Counted from the stretch's first letter, positions 1 to 8,388 are shown. The stretch is DNA of 64,000 nucleotides from Pseudohoeflea sp964511625 (GCA_964511625.1 CAZEJG010000006.1:62001-126000); one strand, 5' to 3'. Notes: generated by a model from the letters alone, not told the origin. Numbers and translations: made by a program.

Positions 1-1563
1 GCTTGTGGCCTGCCAGGCAAAGCGCAGTTTCGGCGAGATGCCGAAATCGTCGTTATCCCGGAGGTAGGACGGATCGTAGTTCGGGCTGTCCTCGTAGGCA
101 GCGGTCGATTTCGGGTTGTGGCTGAACCAGTCGAAACGGATGCCGGGCGTGATGGTGAGCCGATCGTCCATAAGCTTGATGTCGTCCTCGACATAGAAGC
201 CGAGCACCATGCTATCGACGTCCGGCATGTCGGACGCATTGGTATGCAGGAAGCGACAGGACTGCGGGCCAATGCTCGCTCCCGGCCCAAAGGAGAATTC
301 CGGAATCGTCGACCAGTCGACGTCGGGACAATTGTCGACGCCCGCCGAATACTGGTGGGTCTTCTGCAGATAGGCCTCGCCGCCGAACCGGAGGGAGTGG
401 AAATTGTTACCGATCGTCAGATCTTTCGAGCTATCCGCGGTCAGTCCGTAAGCCGTCTGTTCGAGAAGATTGTCGCGCCGGTAAACGCCATCGGGCGGGC
501 CGTAATAGTAGTTTGGTGGCGTAAAGGCGGCCCGACCGTCTTCCAGACGAATGCCGTCAGTCGTGTTGTTGAGCTTCTGCTTCTGCCAATACAACTGGAT
601 GCTCGCCTCGTCGACCATGTCCCCATCGCCGGGGGACAAGAAGTCGTAGGACAGCGAGACACGCTTGCGGTCGACGATCTCACCGCTTTTCAGCGTTCCC
701 GGCTCATACAGCTCGGTGCCAGTGCTGGCGGAGGTCGTTCCCAGCAGGTTGTCGATGTCCTCGTCGCGTTTGTACCATTCGGCGGTAATGCCGAGGCGAT
801 GGCCGCCTTCGATGTACTGATGGAATTTCGCGAGCACGTTGCCCTGATCGAAATCCATCGGATTGGCCATCGTGCGATCCGCCCCGTAGCCGCCGATTGT
901 GCCCTGATTGTCGCGCTCGTGGCCCTGCTTGTAGCCACCCTGAACCATGAACCAGCTGTCTCCGGAGCGAACCGCCGCGGCAGCCGAGCCGCTGACGCTT
1001 TCATCCGCGCTGTCGTAGGTGGATTTGAGTATTCCACCGTAGGTCCGGCCGTCCTTGATCAGGTCTTCGGGATCCAGCGTCCTGACATTGACCACGCCGC
1101 CGAGTGCACCGGATCCATAACGGCTCGAATCCGCGCCCTTGGTGATGTCGAGCGCGGAGATGCTGTCGAAGTCATAGGCGTTGACGCCGCCCTTGGCGTC
1201 GTCGCGGGGGTCGGTGAGCCAGGGCTGGCGGATGCCGTCGAGAAGGGTCAGAACCCGGTTGTCGCCGAGACCGCGCAGATTGATGCTGTTCGTGGATGCG
1301 TTGTAGTTCACGCCGGCGTCGACGCGGCGGGAAAAATCCTCGAAGGAGAGGACCTGCCGCTCGTCGAGCGTCTCGCGGTCGGTCGTCTTGGTCAGAGGCG
1401 AGGCATCGGCTGCTTCCCCTTCGCCCTTTACACTGATTGTTTCCAAGGCGGTGGTTCCGCCGGAGCTTGCGTCCTGGGCGAGTGCGCCGCCGGATTGACC
1501 GGCGAGAAGCGCGAGGGCGCTGCCGCTCGCGAGGACGAGACGCCAATATGACGATAGGAACAT
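1..1563 (-). CDS. TonB-dependent haem/haemoglobin-type outer-membrane receptor (3' end cut by window edge)
   Basis: Outer-membrane receptor that would import an iron chelate, probably haem, using TonB energy. The reading frame stays open from the start codon at 1563 to the window edge (521 codons). The N-terminus has a signal peptide ending in an ALAQD-type cleavage site, then a plug domain with INLRGLGDNRVLTLLDGIR near residues 90-110 and a GSGALGGVVNVRT motif typical of haemoglobin/haem TonB receptors. The following sequence is rich in aromatic and charged alternation, as in beta-barrel strands. The start is supported by AGGGGG eight bases upstream. The C-terminal barrel is missing because of the window end, so the substrate cannot be judged further. 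Confidence 0.85.
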   Translation of the reverse strand, partial: MFLSSYWRLVLASGSALALLAGQSGGALAQDASSGGTTALETISVKGEGEAADASPLTKTTDRETLDERQVLSFEDFSRRVDAGVNYNASTNSINLRGLGDNRVLTLLDGIRQPWLTDPRDDAKGGVNAYDFDSISALDITKGADSSRYGSGALGGVVNVRTLDPEDLIKDGRTYGGILKSTYDSADESVSGSAAAAVRSGDSWFMVQGGYKQGHERDNQGTIGGYGADRTMANPMDFDQGNVLAKFHQYIEGGHRLGITAEWYKRDEDIDNLLGTTSASTGTELYEPGTLKSGEIVDRKRVSLSYDFLSPGDGDMVDEASIQLYWQKQKLNNTTDGIRLEDGRAAFTPPNYYYGPPDGVYRRDNLLEQTAYGLTADSSKDLTIGNNFHSLRFGGEAYLQKTHQYSAGVDNCPDVDWSTIPEFSFGPGASIGPQSCRFLHTNASDMPDVDSMVLGFYVEDDIKLMDDRLTITPGIRFDWFSHNPKSTAAYEDSPNYDPSYLRDNDDFGISPKLRFAWQATS

Positions 1564-1721
1564 GGATTGACCCCCTGACAGAGCCGCGAGATGGTTGCGG
1601 ATTGCGGCTCTTCGAACATGTGTGATGATCGGCTGGCTGTCGGGCGGAAGGCTTCCGCGCAGAGGGCTGGCTGGTTTGTAATGGACTGTCTGCGTTCGCG
1701 AAATGCGCAGTCTGTAACTGC

Positions 1722-1750
1722 CACATAAAAAACATGAGGAATTAAGTCAA
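1722..1750 (-). promoter_or_regulatory. Candidate sigma-70-type promoter of the TonB receptor
   Basis: On the minus strand TTGACT (1745-1750) is followed after exactly 17 bases by TATGTG (1722-1727), inside an AT-rich patch of an otherwise GC-rich region. It would give a leader of about 150 bases before the receptor start at 1563. I did not recognise a clear RirA or Irr box next to it. Confidence 0.4.
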
Positions 1751-1830
1751 CATAAACTGGACGAACATGGTCGGTTCGGCGGCGGCACGAGTTCGTCCGA
1801 CGTGACCTGTTGCCAAAATGCCGCGCGTTT

Positions 1831-1859
1831 TTGCCACGGTGCAGGAACGCGCGCTATTT
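1831..1859 (+). promoter_or_regulatory. Candidate promoter of the small membrane protein gene
   Basis: TTGCCA (1831-1836), a 17-base spacer and CTATTT (1854-1859) fit the alphaproteobacterial housekeeping promoter pattern. The predicted start would lie about 35 bases before the ATG at 1901. The rest of 1564-1900 holds no gene I can support. Confidence 0.4.
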
Positions 1860-1900
1860 TCTATCTGCTCTCCTGTGACAACCGCCCGAAGGATCCCGCC

Positions 1901-2110
1901 ATGACCGATTTTGCACTTTCCACCGATCACGATGTCTCCGCCGATGCCGAATACGAGGCCGGCGTCCGCCAGATTTCGCTGTTCTTCGCCGCCGTCATCG
2001 CGCTGGCCGTCGGTTCGACGGTGGTCTTCGGTTTCGCCGGGCTGATCACCTTCTTCGTCGCGGCCGCCGCGGTGATGCTTGTGACGCTGGTGGTCTTGAC
2101 CCTCGGCTGA
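1901..2110 (+). CDS. Small two-helix membrane protein, unknown function
   Basis: A 69-residue protein with a short acidic N-terminal segment (residues 1-20) and two hydrophobic segments, roughly residues 22-44 and 48-68. It ends almost directly after the second helix. The ATG at 1901 was chosen because GAAGGA lies seven bases upstream; an in-frame upstream start at 1802 would add a Cys/His-rich stretch that does not look coding. I do not recognise the family. It lies just upstream of the trp leader but need not be co-transcribed with it. Confidence 0.6.
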   Translation: MTDFALSTDHDVSADAEYEAGVRQISLFFAAVIALAVGSTVVFGFAGLITFFVAAAAVMLVTLVVLTLG

Positions 2111-2169
2111 GCCGCCGTCACGCTCGATCCATCTTGCGCGCGACCGGCGGTTTCGCTAAGGAGAACGCC

Positions 2170-2214
2170 ATGACTATTTGCGCACAGAACATGAACTGGT
2201 GGTGGACCCGCTGA
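2170..2214 (+). CDS. trpL: trp operon leader peptide (14 aa, three consecutive Trp)
   Basis: The 14-codon ORF MTICAQNMNWWWTR is preceded by AAGGAG and contains three adjacent TGG codons next to its end. It lies 114 bases before trpE(G) and is followed by a Rho-independent terminator. This is the classic layout of ribosome-mediated Trp attenuation: stalling at the Trp codons when charged tRNA-Trp is scarce favours an antiterminator. In Sinorhizobium meliloti the equivalent 14-aa peptide and the released leader RNA (rnTrpL) are reported to act in trans, which is known only for that species. The ORF is too short for routine gene callers but the context makes it very secure. Confidence 0.93.
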   Translation: MTICAQNMNWWWTR

Positions 2215-2249
2215 AGGCGGTGCTGACCACGCATGTGTGCATGATCAAC

Positions 2250-2283
2250 AAGCCGCCCGGAACAGGTCCAGGCGGCTTTTTTG
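2250..2283 (+). terminator. trp attenuator terminator hairpin
   Basis: Eight-base perfect stem AAGCCGCC (2250-2257) / GGCGGCTT (2271-2278) with a 13-base loop, running straight into six T residues. It lies 45 bases before the trpE(G) start. Confidence 0.88.
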
Positions 2284-2328
2284 TTTCGGCCGTCCGGAGA
2301 GAACCTGACGGGCGAAACGGAGGGTGAC

Positions 2329-4518
2329 ATGGTTACGGTGGAACTGGCAGACGGCGGCGAGGGCTATACCACGCGCGGTGGCATCGAGGTGACGCGTCGG
2401 CGCAGGCCGACCACGTATGGCGAGGCGATCTCGGGCTATATCGACAAGCTCGATTCCCGCCGTGGCGCGGTGTTCTCCTCCAACTACGAATATCCGGGCC
2501 GCTATACCCGCTGGGACACGGCGATCGTCGATCCGCCGCTCGGCGTCATCTCGCGGGACCGGACCGTGCGCGTGGAAGCCTACAACGAGCGCGGCAAGGC
2601 CCTGGTGGCCATGATCGCGCCGCGGCTCGACGGCCATGCGGAATTCTCGGTGACCTCCGCTTCGGACGAGCTGATCGAGATCGCCGTGGCGACGCCGGAA
2701 CGGACATTTGCCGAGGAGGAGCGCTCCAAGGCGCCGACGGTGTTTTCCGTCCTTCGCGTGATAAGCGACCTGTTTCATTCCGCCGAAGACGGCAATATCG
2801 GCCTCTACGGCGCCTTCGGCTACGATCTCACCTTCCAGTTCGATCCGGTGCCGTTCAAGCTGGAGCGTCCGGAAGACCAGCGCGACATGGTGCTCTATCT
2901 GCCGGATGAGATCCTGGTGGTCGACCACTATTCGGCCAAGGCCTGGATCGATCGCTACGATTTCGCGCTCGGGGACATCACGACGGAGGGCAAGTCCGGC
3001 GAGATTCCGGCCGAGCCCTTCAAGTCCTCGGAGACGATCCCGCCGCGCGGCGACCACAAGCCCGGCGAATATGCCGAACTGGTGCGCAAGGCCAAGGAGA
3101 GCTTCCAGCGCGGCGACCTGTTCGAGGTCGTTCCCGGCCAGACCTTCTTCGAGCGTTGCGAGAGCAAGCCGTCGGAGATTTCACGACGGCTCAAGACCAT
3201 CAATCCGTCGCCCTATTCCTTCTTCATCAATCTCGGCAACCAGGAATATCTCGTCGGCGCATCGCCCGAGATGTTCGTGCGCGTCAACGGCCGCCGGGTG
3301 GAAACCTGCCCGATCTCCGGTACCATCAAGCGCGGCGATGACGCGATCTCGGATTCCGAGCAGATCCTGAAGCTTCTGAATTCCAAGAAGGATGAGTCCG
3401 AACTCACCATGTGCTCGGATGTCGACCGCAACGACAAGAGCCGGGTCTGCGAGCCGGGCTCGGTCAAGGTGATCGGCCGTCGGCAGATCGAGATGTATTC
3501 GCGGCTTATCCACACGGTCGACCATATCGAGGGCCGGTTGCGCGACGGCATGGACGCCTTCGACGCGTTCCTGTCGCACACGTGGGCGGTGACCGTGACC
3601 GGCGCGCCGAAGCTCTGGGCCATGCGTTTTCTCGAAAACCACGAGAAGAGCCCGCGCGCCTGGTATGGCGGTGCGGTCGGCATGGTCAATTTCAACGGCG
3701 ACATGAACACCGGACTGACGCTCAGGACGATCCGCATCAAGGACGGCGTGGCGGAAGTGCGCGCCGGTGCGACATTGCTGTTCGATTCCGTCCCCGAGGA
3801 CGAGGAAGCCGAAACCGAACTGAAGGCCTCGGCCATGTTGTCCGCCATCCGCGATGCCAAGCTCGGCAATTCGTCGGCGTCCGGACGCGATGCCTCGAAG
3901 GTGGGCGAGGGGGTGCGCATCCTGCTCGTCGACCACGAGGACAGTTTCGTCCATACGCTGGCCAATTATTTCCGTCAGACCGGGGCCGAGGTGACGACCG
4001 TGCGCTCGCCGGTAGCCGACGAGGTCTATGACCGCGTCAATCCGGATCTCGTGGTGCTGTCGCCCGGACCGGGGTCCCCCAAGGACTTCGATACCAACGC
4101 CACCATCAAGGCGGCCAAGAAGCGCGACCTGCCGATGTTCGGTGTCTGTCTCGGCCTTCAGGCGCTGGCCGAGAGTTTCGGCGGCGACCTCAGGCAGCTG
4201 GCGATCCCGATGCACGGCAAGCCCTCGCGCATCAAGGTGTCGCGCAACGGCGTGATCTTCTCAGGTCTGCCGCTGGAAGTCACGGTCGGCCGTTATCATT
4301 CCATATTCGCCGACTATTCGACCCTTCCGAAGGAGTTCCGCGTCACCGCAGAGACCGACGACGGGGTGATCATGGCGATCGAGCACGAAAAACTGCCCAT
4401 CGCGGCAGTGCAATTCCACCCCGAATCGATCATGACGCTCGGCCAGGACGCCGGCATGCGGATGATCGAGAACGTGGTCGCGCATCTGGCGCGGCGTGCA
4501 AAGGAGCGCGCCGCCTGA
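2329..4518 (+). CDS. trpE(G): Fused anthranilate synthase, TrpE and TrpG domains
   Basis: Converts chorismate and glutamine to anthranilate, the first step of tryptophan synthesis. The 729-residue protein has the TrpE chorismate-binding domain (about residues 30-510, with RAGATLLFDSVPEDEEAE near its end) fused to a class I glutamine amidotransferase (about 535-725). The amidotransferase triad is visible: Cys607 in GVCLGLQ, His697 and Glu699 in FHPES. The fusion is characteristic of Rhizobiales and some other alphaproteobacteria. The ATG at 2329 follows ACGGAGGG; an upstream in-frame start would fall inside the attenuator. Expression is controlled by the trpL attenuator directly upstream. Confidence 0.97.
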   Translation: MVTVELADGGEGYTTRGGIEVTRRRRPTTYGEAISGYIDKLDSRRGAVFSSNYEYPGRYTRWDTAIVDPPLGVISRDRTVRVEAYNERGKALVAMIAPRLDGHAEFSVTSASDELIEIAVATPERTFAEEERSKAPTVFSVLRVISDLFHSAEDGNIGLYGAFGYDLTFQFDPVPFKLERPEDQRDMVLYLPDEILVVDHYSAKAWIDRYDFALGDITTEGKSGEIPAEPFKSSETIPPRGDHKPGEYAELVRKAKESFQRGDLFEVVPGQTFFERCESKPSEISRRLKTINPSPYSFFINLGNQEYLVGASPEMFVRVNGRRVETCPISGTIKRGDDAISDSEQILKLLNSKKDESELTMCSDVDRNDKSRVCEPGSVKVIGRRQIEMYSRLIHTVDHIEGRLRDGMDAFDAFLSHTWAVTVTGAPKLWAMRFLENHEKSPRAWYGGAVGMVNFNGDMNTGLTLRTIRIKDGVAEVRAGATLLFDSVPEDEEAETELKASAMLSAIRDAKLGNSSASGRDASKVGEGVRILLVDHEDSFVHTLANYFRQTGAEVTTVRSPVADEVYDRVNPDLVVLSPGPGSPKDFDTNATIKAAKKRDLPMFGVCLGLQALAESFGGDLRQLAIPMHGKPSRIKVSRNGVIFSGLPLEVTVGRYHSIFADYSTLPKEFRVTAETDDGVIMAIEHEKLPIAAVQFHPESIMTLGQDAGMRMIENVVAHLARRAKERAA

Positions 4519-4543
4519 TCTGCCACAGGCAGGGAGAGACGAG

Positions 4544-4918
4544 ATGGTCAGGTGGATGCGAGGGATCAGGGATGCCGAACCCGCGGGCATCCGTGTCGCT
4601 GCCCTGTCTGCGGTCATTCTGGTTGGCTCGGTGACGACAGGTGCAGTGTGCGCACAGGATGCTGCCGTCGAAGAGGGGCAGGCGCTGGTCGAGCTCAATT
4701 GCTCGAAGTGTCATGCGGTCGGGCGTCGGGATGCGAGCCCGCACCCGCAGGCTCCGGCTTTCCGCTCGCTTTCGCAACGCTACCCGCTCGATGCGCTGGA
4801 AGAGGCATTTGCCTCGGGGCACATCACCTCGGCGCATCCTGACATGCCTGATTTCGTCGCGCGTCCCGACCAGGTCGACGCCATCCTGACCTATATCGGT
4901 TCGATCCAGGAGGACTGA
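4544..4918 (+). CDS. Periplasmic class I c-type cytochrome
   Basis: A 124-residue exported monohaem cytochrome c. An N-terminal hydrophobic signal (about residues 15-38, ending near VCAQD) precedes a CSKCH haem-binding motif at about residue 54, and a C-terminal amphipathic helix (PDQVDAILTYIGSIQ) closes the fold as in small class I cytochromes. The start follows AGGGAGAG at 4531. It sits 25 bases after trpE(G) and three bases before the CDF exporter start, so the three genes may share a transcript. The redox partner cannot be inferred from the sequence. Confidence 0.85.
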   Translation: MVRWMRGIRDAEPAGIRVAALSAVILVGSVTTGAVCAQDAAVEEGQALVELNCSKCHAVGRRDASPHPQAPAFRSLSQRYPLDALEEAFASGHITSAHPDMPDFVARPDQVDAILTYIGSIQED

Positions 4919-4921
4919 CGC

Positions 4922-5818
4922 GTGACACAAGGGGGCTCCACGGTTCGGAAGCTTGCCTTCTGGACGATCCCGCTGGCTTTTGTCGTGTTCGGGCTGAAGC
5001 TGGGCGCCTGGTACATGACCGGCTCGGTCGCGCTTCTCTCGGATGCGCTCGAATCCATCGTCAACGTGATTGCTGCCCTGGTCGCTTTCTTCGTGATCGG
5101 CTATGCGCACAAACCGGCGGACGAGGGCCATCCTTACGGACATTCCAAGGCGGAGTATTTCTCCGCTGTCGTCGAGGGCGTTCTGATCGCGCTCGCTGCC
5201 CTGATGATCGTCAACGAAGCCTGGCCGGCCATTCTCGATCCGCAGCCGATCGATGCACCGGTCAGCGGCCTTGCAGTGAACGGTCTCGCGGCGGCGATCA
5301 ACGGTGTCTGGGCCATGATCCTGATCCGCAATGGTCGCTCGCATCGCTCGCCGGCGCTGGAGGCCGACGGCCATCACATCTTCTCCGACGTGGTGACGTC
5401 GGGCGGTGTCATTCTCGGCCTCGTTCTGGCGATCGCCCTCGAACTGCCGATCCTCGACCCTCTGCTGGCGCTGATCGTCGCCTGCAATGTGCTGTGGCAG
5501 GGCTGGAAGGTGATCAGCTCCTCGATCGACGGGTTGATGGACCGGGCCATCGATCCGCTGGAAGAGGGCCGCATCCGCGATGTGATCGCGGCCAATGCGA
5601 CCGGCGCCATCGAGGCGCACGACATCAAGTCGCGGGTGGCCGGAGCGGTGCGCTTCGTCGAATTCCATCTGGTGGTCGACGGTCAGATGACGGTGGAGGA
5701 AAGCCACGAGATCTGCGACCGGCTGGAAGGGGTGATCAAGCGCGAAGTGCCGGGTGTCTCGGTCACCATCCACGTCGAACCGGCTTACAAGGCGAAGGAC
5801 GAGGGCGTGGTTCTCTAA
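4922..5818 (+). CDS. Cation diffusion facilitator (CDF) metal exporter
   Basis: A 298-residue inner-membrane divalent-cation/proton antiporter of the CDF (FieF/YiiP-like) family, with about six transmembrane helices (residues 10-200) and a C-terminal cytoplasmic ferredoxin-like domain (about 205-290, ending VTIHVEP). Transport-site residues Asp41, His152 and Asp156 line up with those of YiiP, but the position equivalent to the second Asp of the first motif is Ser45 (D-A-L-E-S), as in a DxxES subgroup. GTG is the likely start, three bases after the cytochrome stop. Metal specificity (Zn, Fe, Mn or Co) is not determinable by eye. Confidence 0.88.
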   Translation: MTQGGSTVRKLAFWTIPLAFVVFGLKLGAWYMTGSVALLSDALESIVNVIAALVAFFVIGYAHKPADEGHPYGHSKAEYFSAVVEGVLIALAALMIVNEAWPAILDPQPIDAPVSGLAVNGLAAAINGVWAMILIRNGRSHRSPALEADGHHIFSDVVTSGGVILGLVLAIALELPILDPLLALIVACNVLWQGWKVISSSIDGLMDRAIDPLEEGRIRDVIAANATGAIEAHDIKSRVAGAVRFVEFHLVVDGQMTVEESHEICDRLEGVIKREVPGVSVTIHVEPAYKAKDEGVVL

Positions 5819-5837
5819 ATGCCGGAACGGCTTCGCC

Positions 5838-5866
5838 TTGACATTGACGCGTTTGTCAGGCTTATG
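5838..5866 (+). promoter_or_regulatory. Candidate promoter of the DEAD-box helicase gene
   Basis: TTGACA (5838-5843), 17-base spacer and CTTATG (5861-5866). It would give a 5' untranslated leader of about 230 bases before the helicase start at 6105, a length often seen for cold-inducible RNA helicase genes. Confidence 0.5.
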
Positions 5867-5872
5867 CACATC

Positions 5873-6104
5873 AACCGGATGGGGGCCTCTCGGCCGCACT
5901 CGTGCGTAAGGACCAGTCAATGAGGACTGGCGGCGCGAACTGACTCCCCCTTTTCCCCTCGAAGAATTCACGTGCATCCGGCGGCGATGCACCGAACCAG
6001 ACACCCCGATGCGCATGTCGCGCACCGGGAGACACTCCGTTGCGGATCGCGCCGGAGGCCTCGTTCGTCGTTGTGCCCCGCTATCCGCCGAAAGAAAGAA
6101 CCAA
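5873..6104 (+). promoter_or_regulatory. Long leader region of the DEAD-box gene, with hairpin and pyrimidine tract
   Basis: The 286 bases between the CDF gene and the helicase hold no convincing gene. A perfect hairpin CCAGTC (5913-5918), six-base loop, GACTGG (5925-5930) is followed by a C/T-rich tract at about 5942-5959 that could pair with purine-rich ribosome-binding sequence such as AAAGAAAGAA before the start. This suggests post-transcriptional control, for example by temperature, but that is inference. Confidence 0.35.
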
Positions 6105-7520
6105 ATGAAATTTGAACAACTCGGTCTCTCCCAGCCGATCCTCGAAGCGCTGACCGCCCTTTCGATCACCGATCCGACCCCGATCCAGCTTGCCGCCATT
6201 CCGGCGGCACTGAAGGGCAACGACGTGGTGGGCCTCGCTCAGACCGGTACCGGCAAGACCGCCGCCTTCTCGCTTCCGCTGATCGAGAAGATCGTCGCCA
6301 GCGGCCGCCGTCCGGGGCCGCGCAAGGTGCACGCGCTCATCCTGTCGCCAACCCGCGAACTCGCTTCGCAGATCCACAAGTCGATCCGCGACTTCTCCCG
6401 CCGGGTGAAGCTGCGCAGCGTCCTGGCCGTCGGCGGCCTGTCCATCAACACCCAGACCAAGAACCTTTCGGGCGGTGCCGAAATCCTCATCGCCACCCCG
6501 GGCCGGCTCGAGGACCTGATCCGTCAGGGCGCCGTTTCGCTCGACGAGGCGCGTTTCGTGGTACTCGACGAAGCCGACCAGATGCTCGACATCGGCTTCA
6601 TGCCGGCGATCCGCCGCGTGTTCGGCCATCTGCCAGCCAAGCGTCAGGCGATGCTGTTCTCGGCCACCATGCCCGACGAGATCCGCAAGCTTGCGGCCCG
6701 CTACCTCAACGATCCGGTCGAAGTGTCCGTGACGCCTGCTGCCCGTACCGCCGACCGCATCGAACAGGGCGTCATGCACGTCTCGAGCAGGTCGAAGCCG
6801 AACGCACTCGCTGCGGTCATCAACGAGCACGAGGGCGACAAGGTCATCGTCTTCGCCCGCACCAAGCATGGTGCCGACAAGCTGGTGCGCCGTCTCGGCG
6901 CTGGCGGCATCGAAGCTGCTGCCATCCACGGCAACAAGTCGCAGGGTCAGCGCGAGAAGGCGCTCGCGCGCTTCCGCGACGGCTCGCTGCATGTGCTGGT
7001 CGCCACCGACATCGCCGCGCGCGGCATCGACGTTCCGGGTGTCACGCTGGTCATCAACCACGACCTGCCGAACGTGCCGGAAGTCTACGTCCACCGCATC
7101 GGCCGCACGGCACGTGCCGGCGCCGCCGGCCTGGCAATCGCCTTCTGCGCGCCCGACGAGCGTCCGCTGCTGCGCGACATCGAGAAGCTGATCAAGATTT
7201 CGGTCCCCGTTCTGCCGACGCCGGAAGGTATCGAGACAGCTGCAGAACCCGCCGAGCAGGCCCCGCAGGAAAACCAGCGCCGCGGTCATCGCGGCTGGTC
7301 CGGCAAGGGCGGCCCCGGTGGTCAGAAGGCCGGCGGCCAGAAGCGCCGTCGTCCCCGCAACGCCGCTCCCGGCGGTCGTCCCGAAGGCGGTCGCGCCGAG
7401 GGTGCTTCGGCGGAAGGTCAAGCCCGTCCGGACGGCAAGCGTCCGTTCCGCTCCAAGCGCCGGAAGTCCGGCGGCGGTAACGGCCAGCGCAATGGCGGTG
7501 CCCAGCGCGCCACCGGCTAA
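6105..7520 (+). CDS. DEAD-box ATP-dependent RNA helicase (RhlE-like)
   Basis: A 471-residue RNA helicase for ribosome assembly and RNA remodelling. In order: the Q motif (FEQLGLS then PTPIQ), Walker A AQTGTGKT, PTRELA, TPGR, DEAD in VVLDEADQMLD, SAT, and the C-terminal helicase domain with ARGIDVPGV and HRIGRTARAG. From about residue 400 the tail is low-complexity and rich in Gly, Arg, Lys and Gln, an RNA-binding extension usual in RhlE-type enzymes. The ATG at 6105 starts precisely at the Q-motif region (MKFEQLGLS); a longer in-frame start at 6009 lies inside the leader. A strong terminator follows. Confidence 0.95.
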   Translation: MKFEQLGLSQPILEALTALSITDPTPIQLAAIPAALKGNDVVGLAQTGTGKTAAFSLPLIEKIVASGRRPGPRKVHALILSPTRELASQIHKSIRDFSRRVKLRSVLAVGGLSINTQTKNLSGGAEILIATPGRLEDLIRQGAVSLDEARFVVLDEADQMLDIGFMPAIRRVFGHLPAKRQAMLFSATMPDEIRKLAARYLNDPVEVSVTPAARTADRIEQGVMHVSSRSKPNALAAVINEHEGDKVIVFARTKHGADKLVRRLGAGGIEAAAIHGNKSQGQREKALARFRDGSLHVLVATDIAARGIDVPGVTLVINHDLPNVPEVYVHRIGRTARAGAAGLAIAFCAPDERPLLRDIEKLIKISVPVLPTPEGIETAAEPAEQAPQENQRRGHRGWSGKGGPGGQKAGGQKRRRPRNAAPGGRPEGGRAEGASAEGQARPDGKRPFRSKRRKSGGGNGQRNGGAQRATG

Positions 7521-7544
7521 GCGCGAACGCCGGCGACAAACAGA

Positions 7545-7576
7545 AAGGGCTCCCCGGCATCCGGGGAGCCTTTTTC
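7545..7576 (+). terminator. Terminator of the DEAD-box gene
   Basis: Ten-base perfect stem GGCTCCCCGG (7548-7557) / CCGGGGAGCC (7561-7570) with a three-base loop, then TTTTTC. It lies between convergent genes; the T-tract is much better on the plus strand. Confidence 0.9.
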
Positions 7577-7596
7577 ATTGGTGGACTGTTTCGGGT

Positions 7597-8388
7597 TCAG
7601 AGGCCGGCGAGCCACCGACCGCCCATCCACATGCCCATCGCGATCATCATCAGGTTCTCGGTGAGCGAGATGAACCCCAGCGGCACGCTGGACGAACCGC
7701 CGACGCAGGCGCATTTGAGTTCGCGCTTGTCGATATAGACGGCCTTGAAGACTGATGCAGCGCCCACGGTACCGATAAACAGCGCAACAGGCGCGGACAG
7801 CCAGGTCAGCGCACCGGCAATCATCAGCACGCCTGCCAAAGTCTCGGCGTAAGGGTAGACGTAGGCGTATTCGACCCTCCTGCGGGCCAGTAGATCGTAG
7901 TTGAGAAACATGGTCGAGAAGCTTTCGACATCCTGCAGTTTCTGGATGCCGAGAAGCGTCATGGCGATGGCGATGAACCATTCGAAGGTGCGGACGGTCA
8001 GAAGCTCGTCGGTCGCGGCCCAGGCGACGGCGAGCGCCATTAACGCGGCAACCGCGAAAATCGCGATGACCGGCTGATAGGTCGTGTCGCCTTCCTTCAG
8101 CACGTTCTGACCGAAAAACGCGCGAAGATCGTCGTAGCCGCCGATCCGCTTGCCGTCGATGAAGGTCTGCGGCGTCGTCTTCACGCCGTGCTCTTCCTTG
8201 AAGGCGTCGGTCTCCTCGCGCGTCTCGAGCCAGTGGTCGTCGACCTCGTATCCCTTGCGCTCGAGCAAGGCCTTTGTCTTGAGCCCGTAGGGGCAGATGT
8301 GGTCCGGCATCACCATGCGGTAGAGGGTGGCGGTCTTGGCCACCGATGCTTCCCGAGGCCGGTTCTGCGTTTCCTCGAAAGTGGTCAT
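7597..8388 (-). CDS. Glutaredoxin domain fused to MauE/DoxX-like redox membrane protein
   Basis: A 263-residue fusion. Residues about 19-90 form a glutaredoxin fold with the active site C32-P-Y-G35, so the second cysteine of the usual CPYC is replaced and the domain would work as a monothiol glutaredoxin. TTPQTFIDGKRIGG is the typical cis-Pro/glutathione-binding segment. Residues about 100-260 contain four hydrophobic helices of the MauE/DoxX type, with a Cys226-x-Cys228 pair (KCACVGG). This suggests passage of reducing equivalents across the inner membrane. The start at 8388 has GGGAG upstream. It is convergent with the helicase and divergent from an HWE kinase. Confidence 0.8.
   Translation of the reverse strand: MTTFEETQNRPREASVAKTATLYRMVMPDHICPYGLKTKALLERKGYEVDDHWLETREETDAFKEEHGVKTTPQTFIDGKRIGGYDDLRAFFGQNVLKEGDTTYQPVIAIFAVAALMALAVAWAATDELLTVRTFEWFIAIAMTLLGIQKLQDVESFSTMFLNYDLLARRRVEYAYVYPYAETLAGVLMIAGALTWLSAPVALFIGTVGAASVFKAVYIDKRELKCACVGGSSSVPLGFISLTENLMMIAMGMWMGGRWLAGL

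Larger units (their letters stand above)
2170..2283 (+). ncRNA. trp attenuator leader RNA (rnTrpL-like)
   Basis: Three mutually exclusive pairings can be read. The Trp-codon segment (GTGGT near 2200) can pair with ACCAC near 2226-2230. GGCGG at 2216-2220 can pair with CCGCC at 2253-2257 as the antiterminator. AAGCCGCC (2250-2257) pairs with GGCGGCTT (2271-2278), followed by a T-run, as the terminator. Terminated transcription would release an RNA of roughly 110-120 nt, the size class of the S. meliloti rnTrpL sRNA. The 5' end is not determined here. Confidence 0.75.

Noticed and set aside
118..1551. Long plus-strand ORF of 477 codons across the TonB receptor region
   Set aside because: It is antisense to a clear TonB-dependent receptor with signal peptide, ribosome-binding site and plug motifs. 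The long frame is an effect of high GC content.
4430..6220. Minus-strand ORF of 596 codons opposite cytochrome c and the CDF exporter
   Set aside because: No recognisable domain; the plus strand has motif-bearing genes with ribosome-binding sites throughout.
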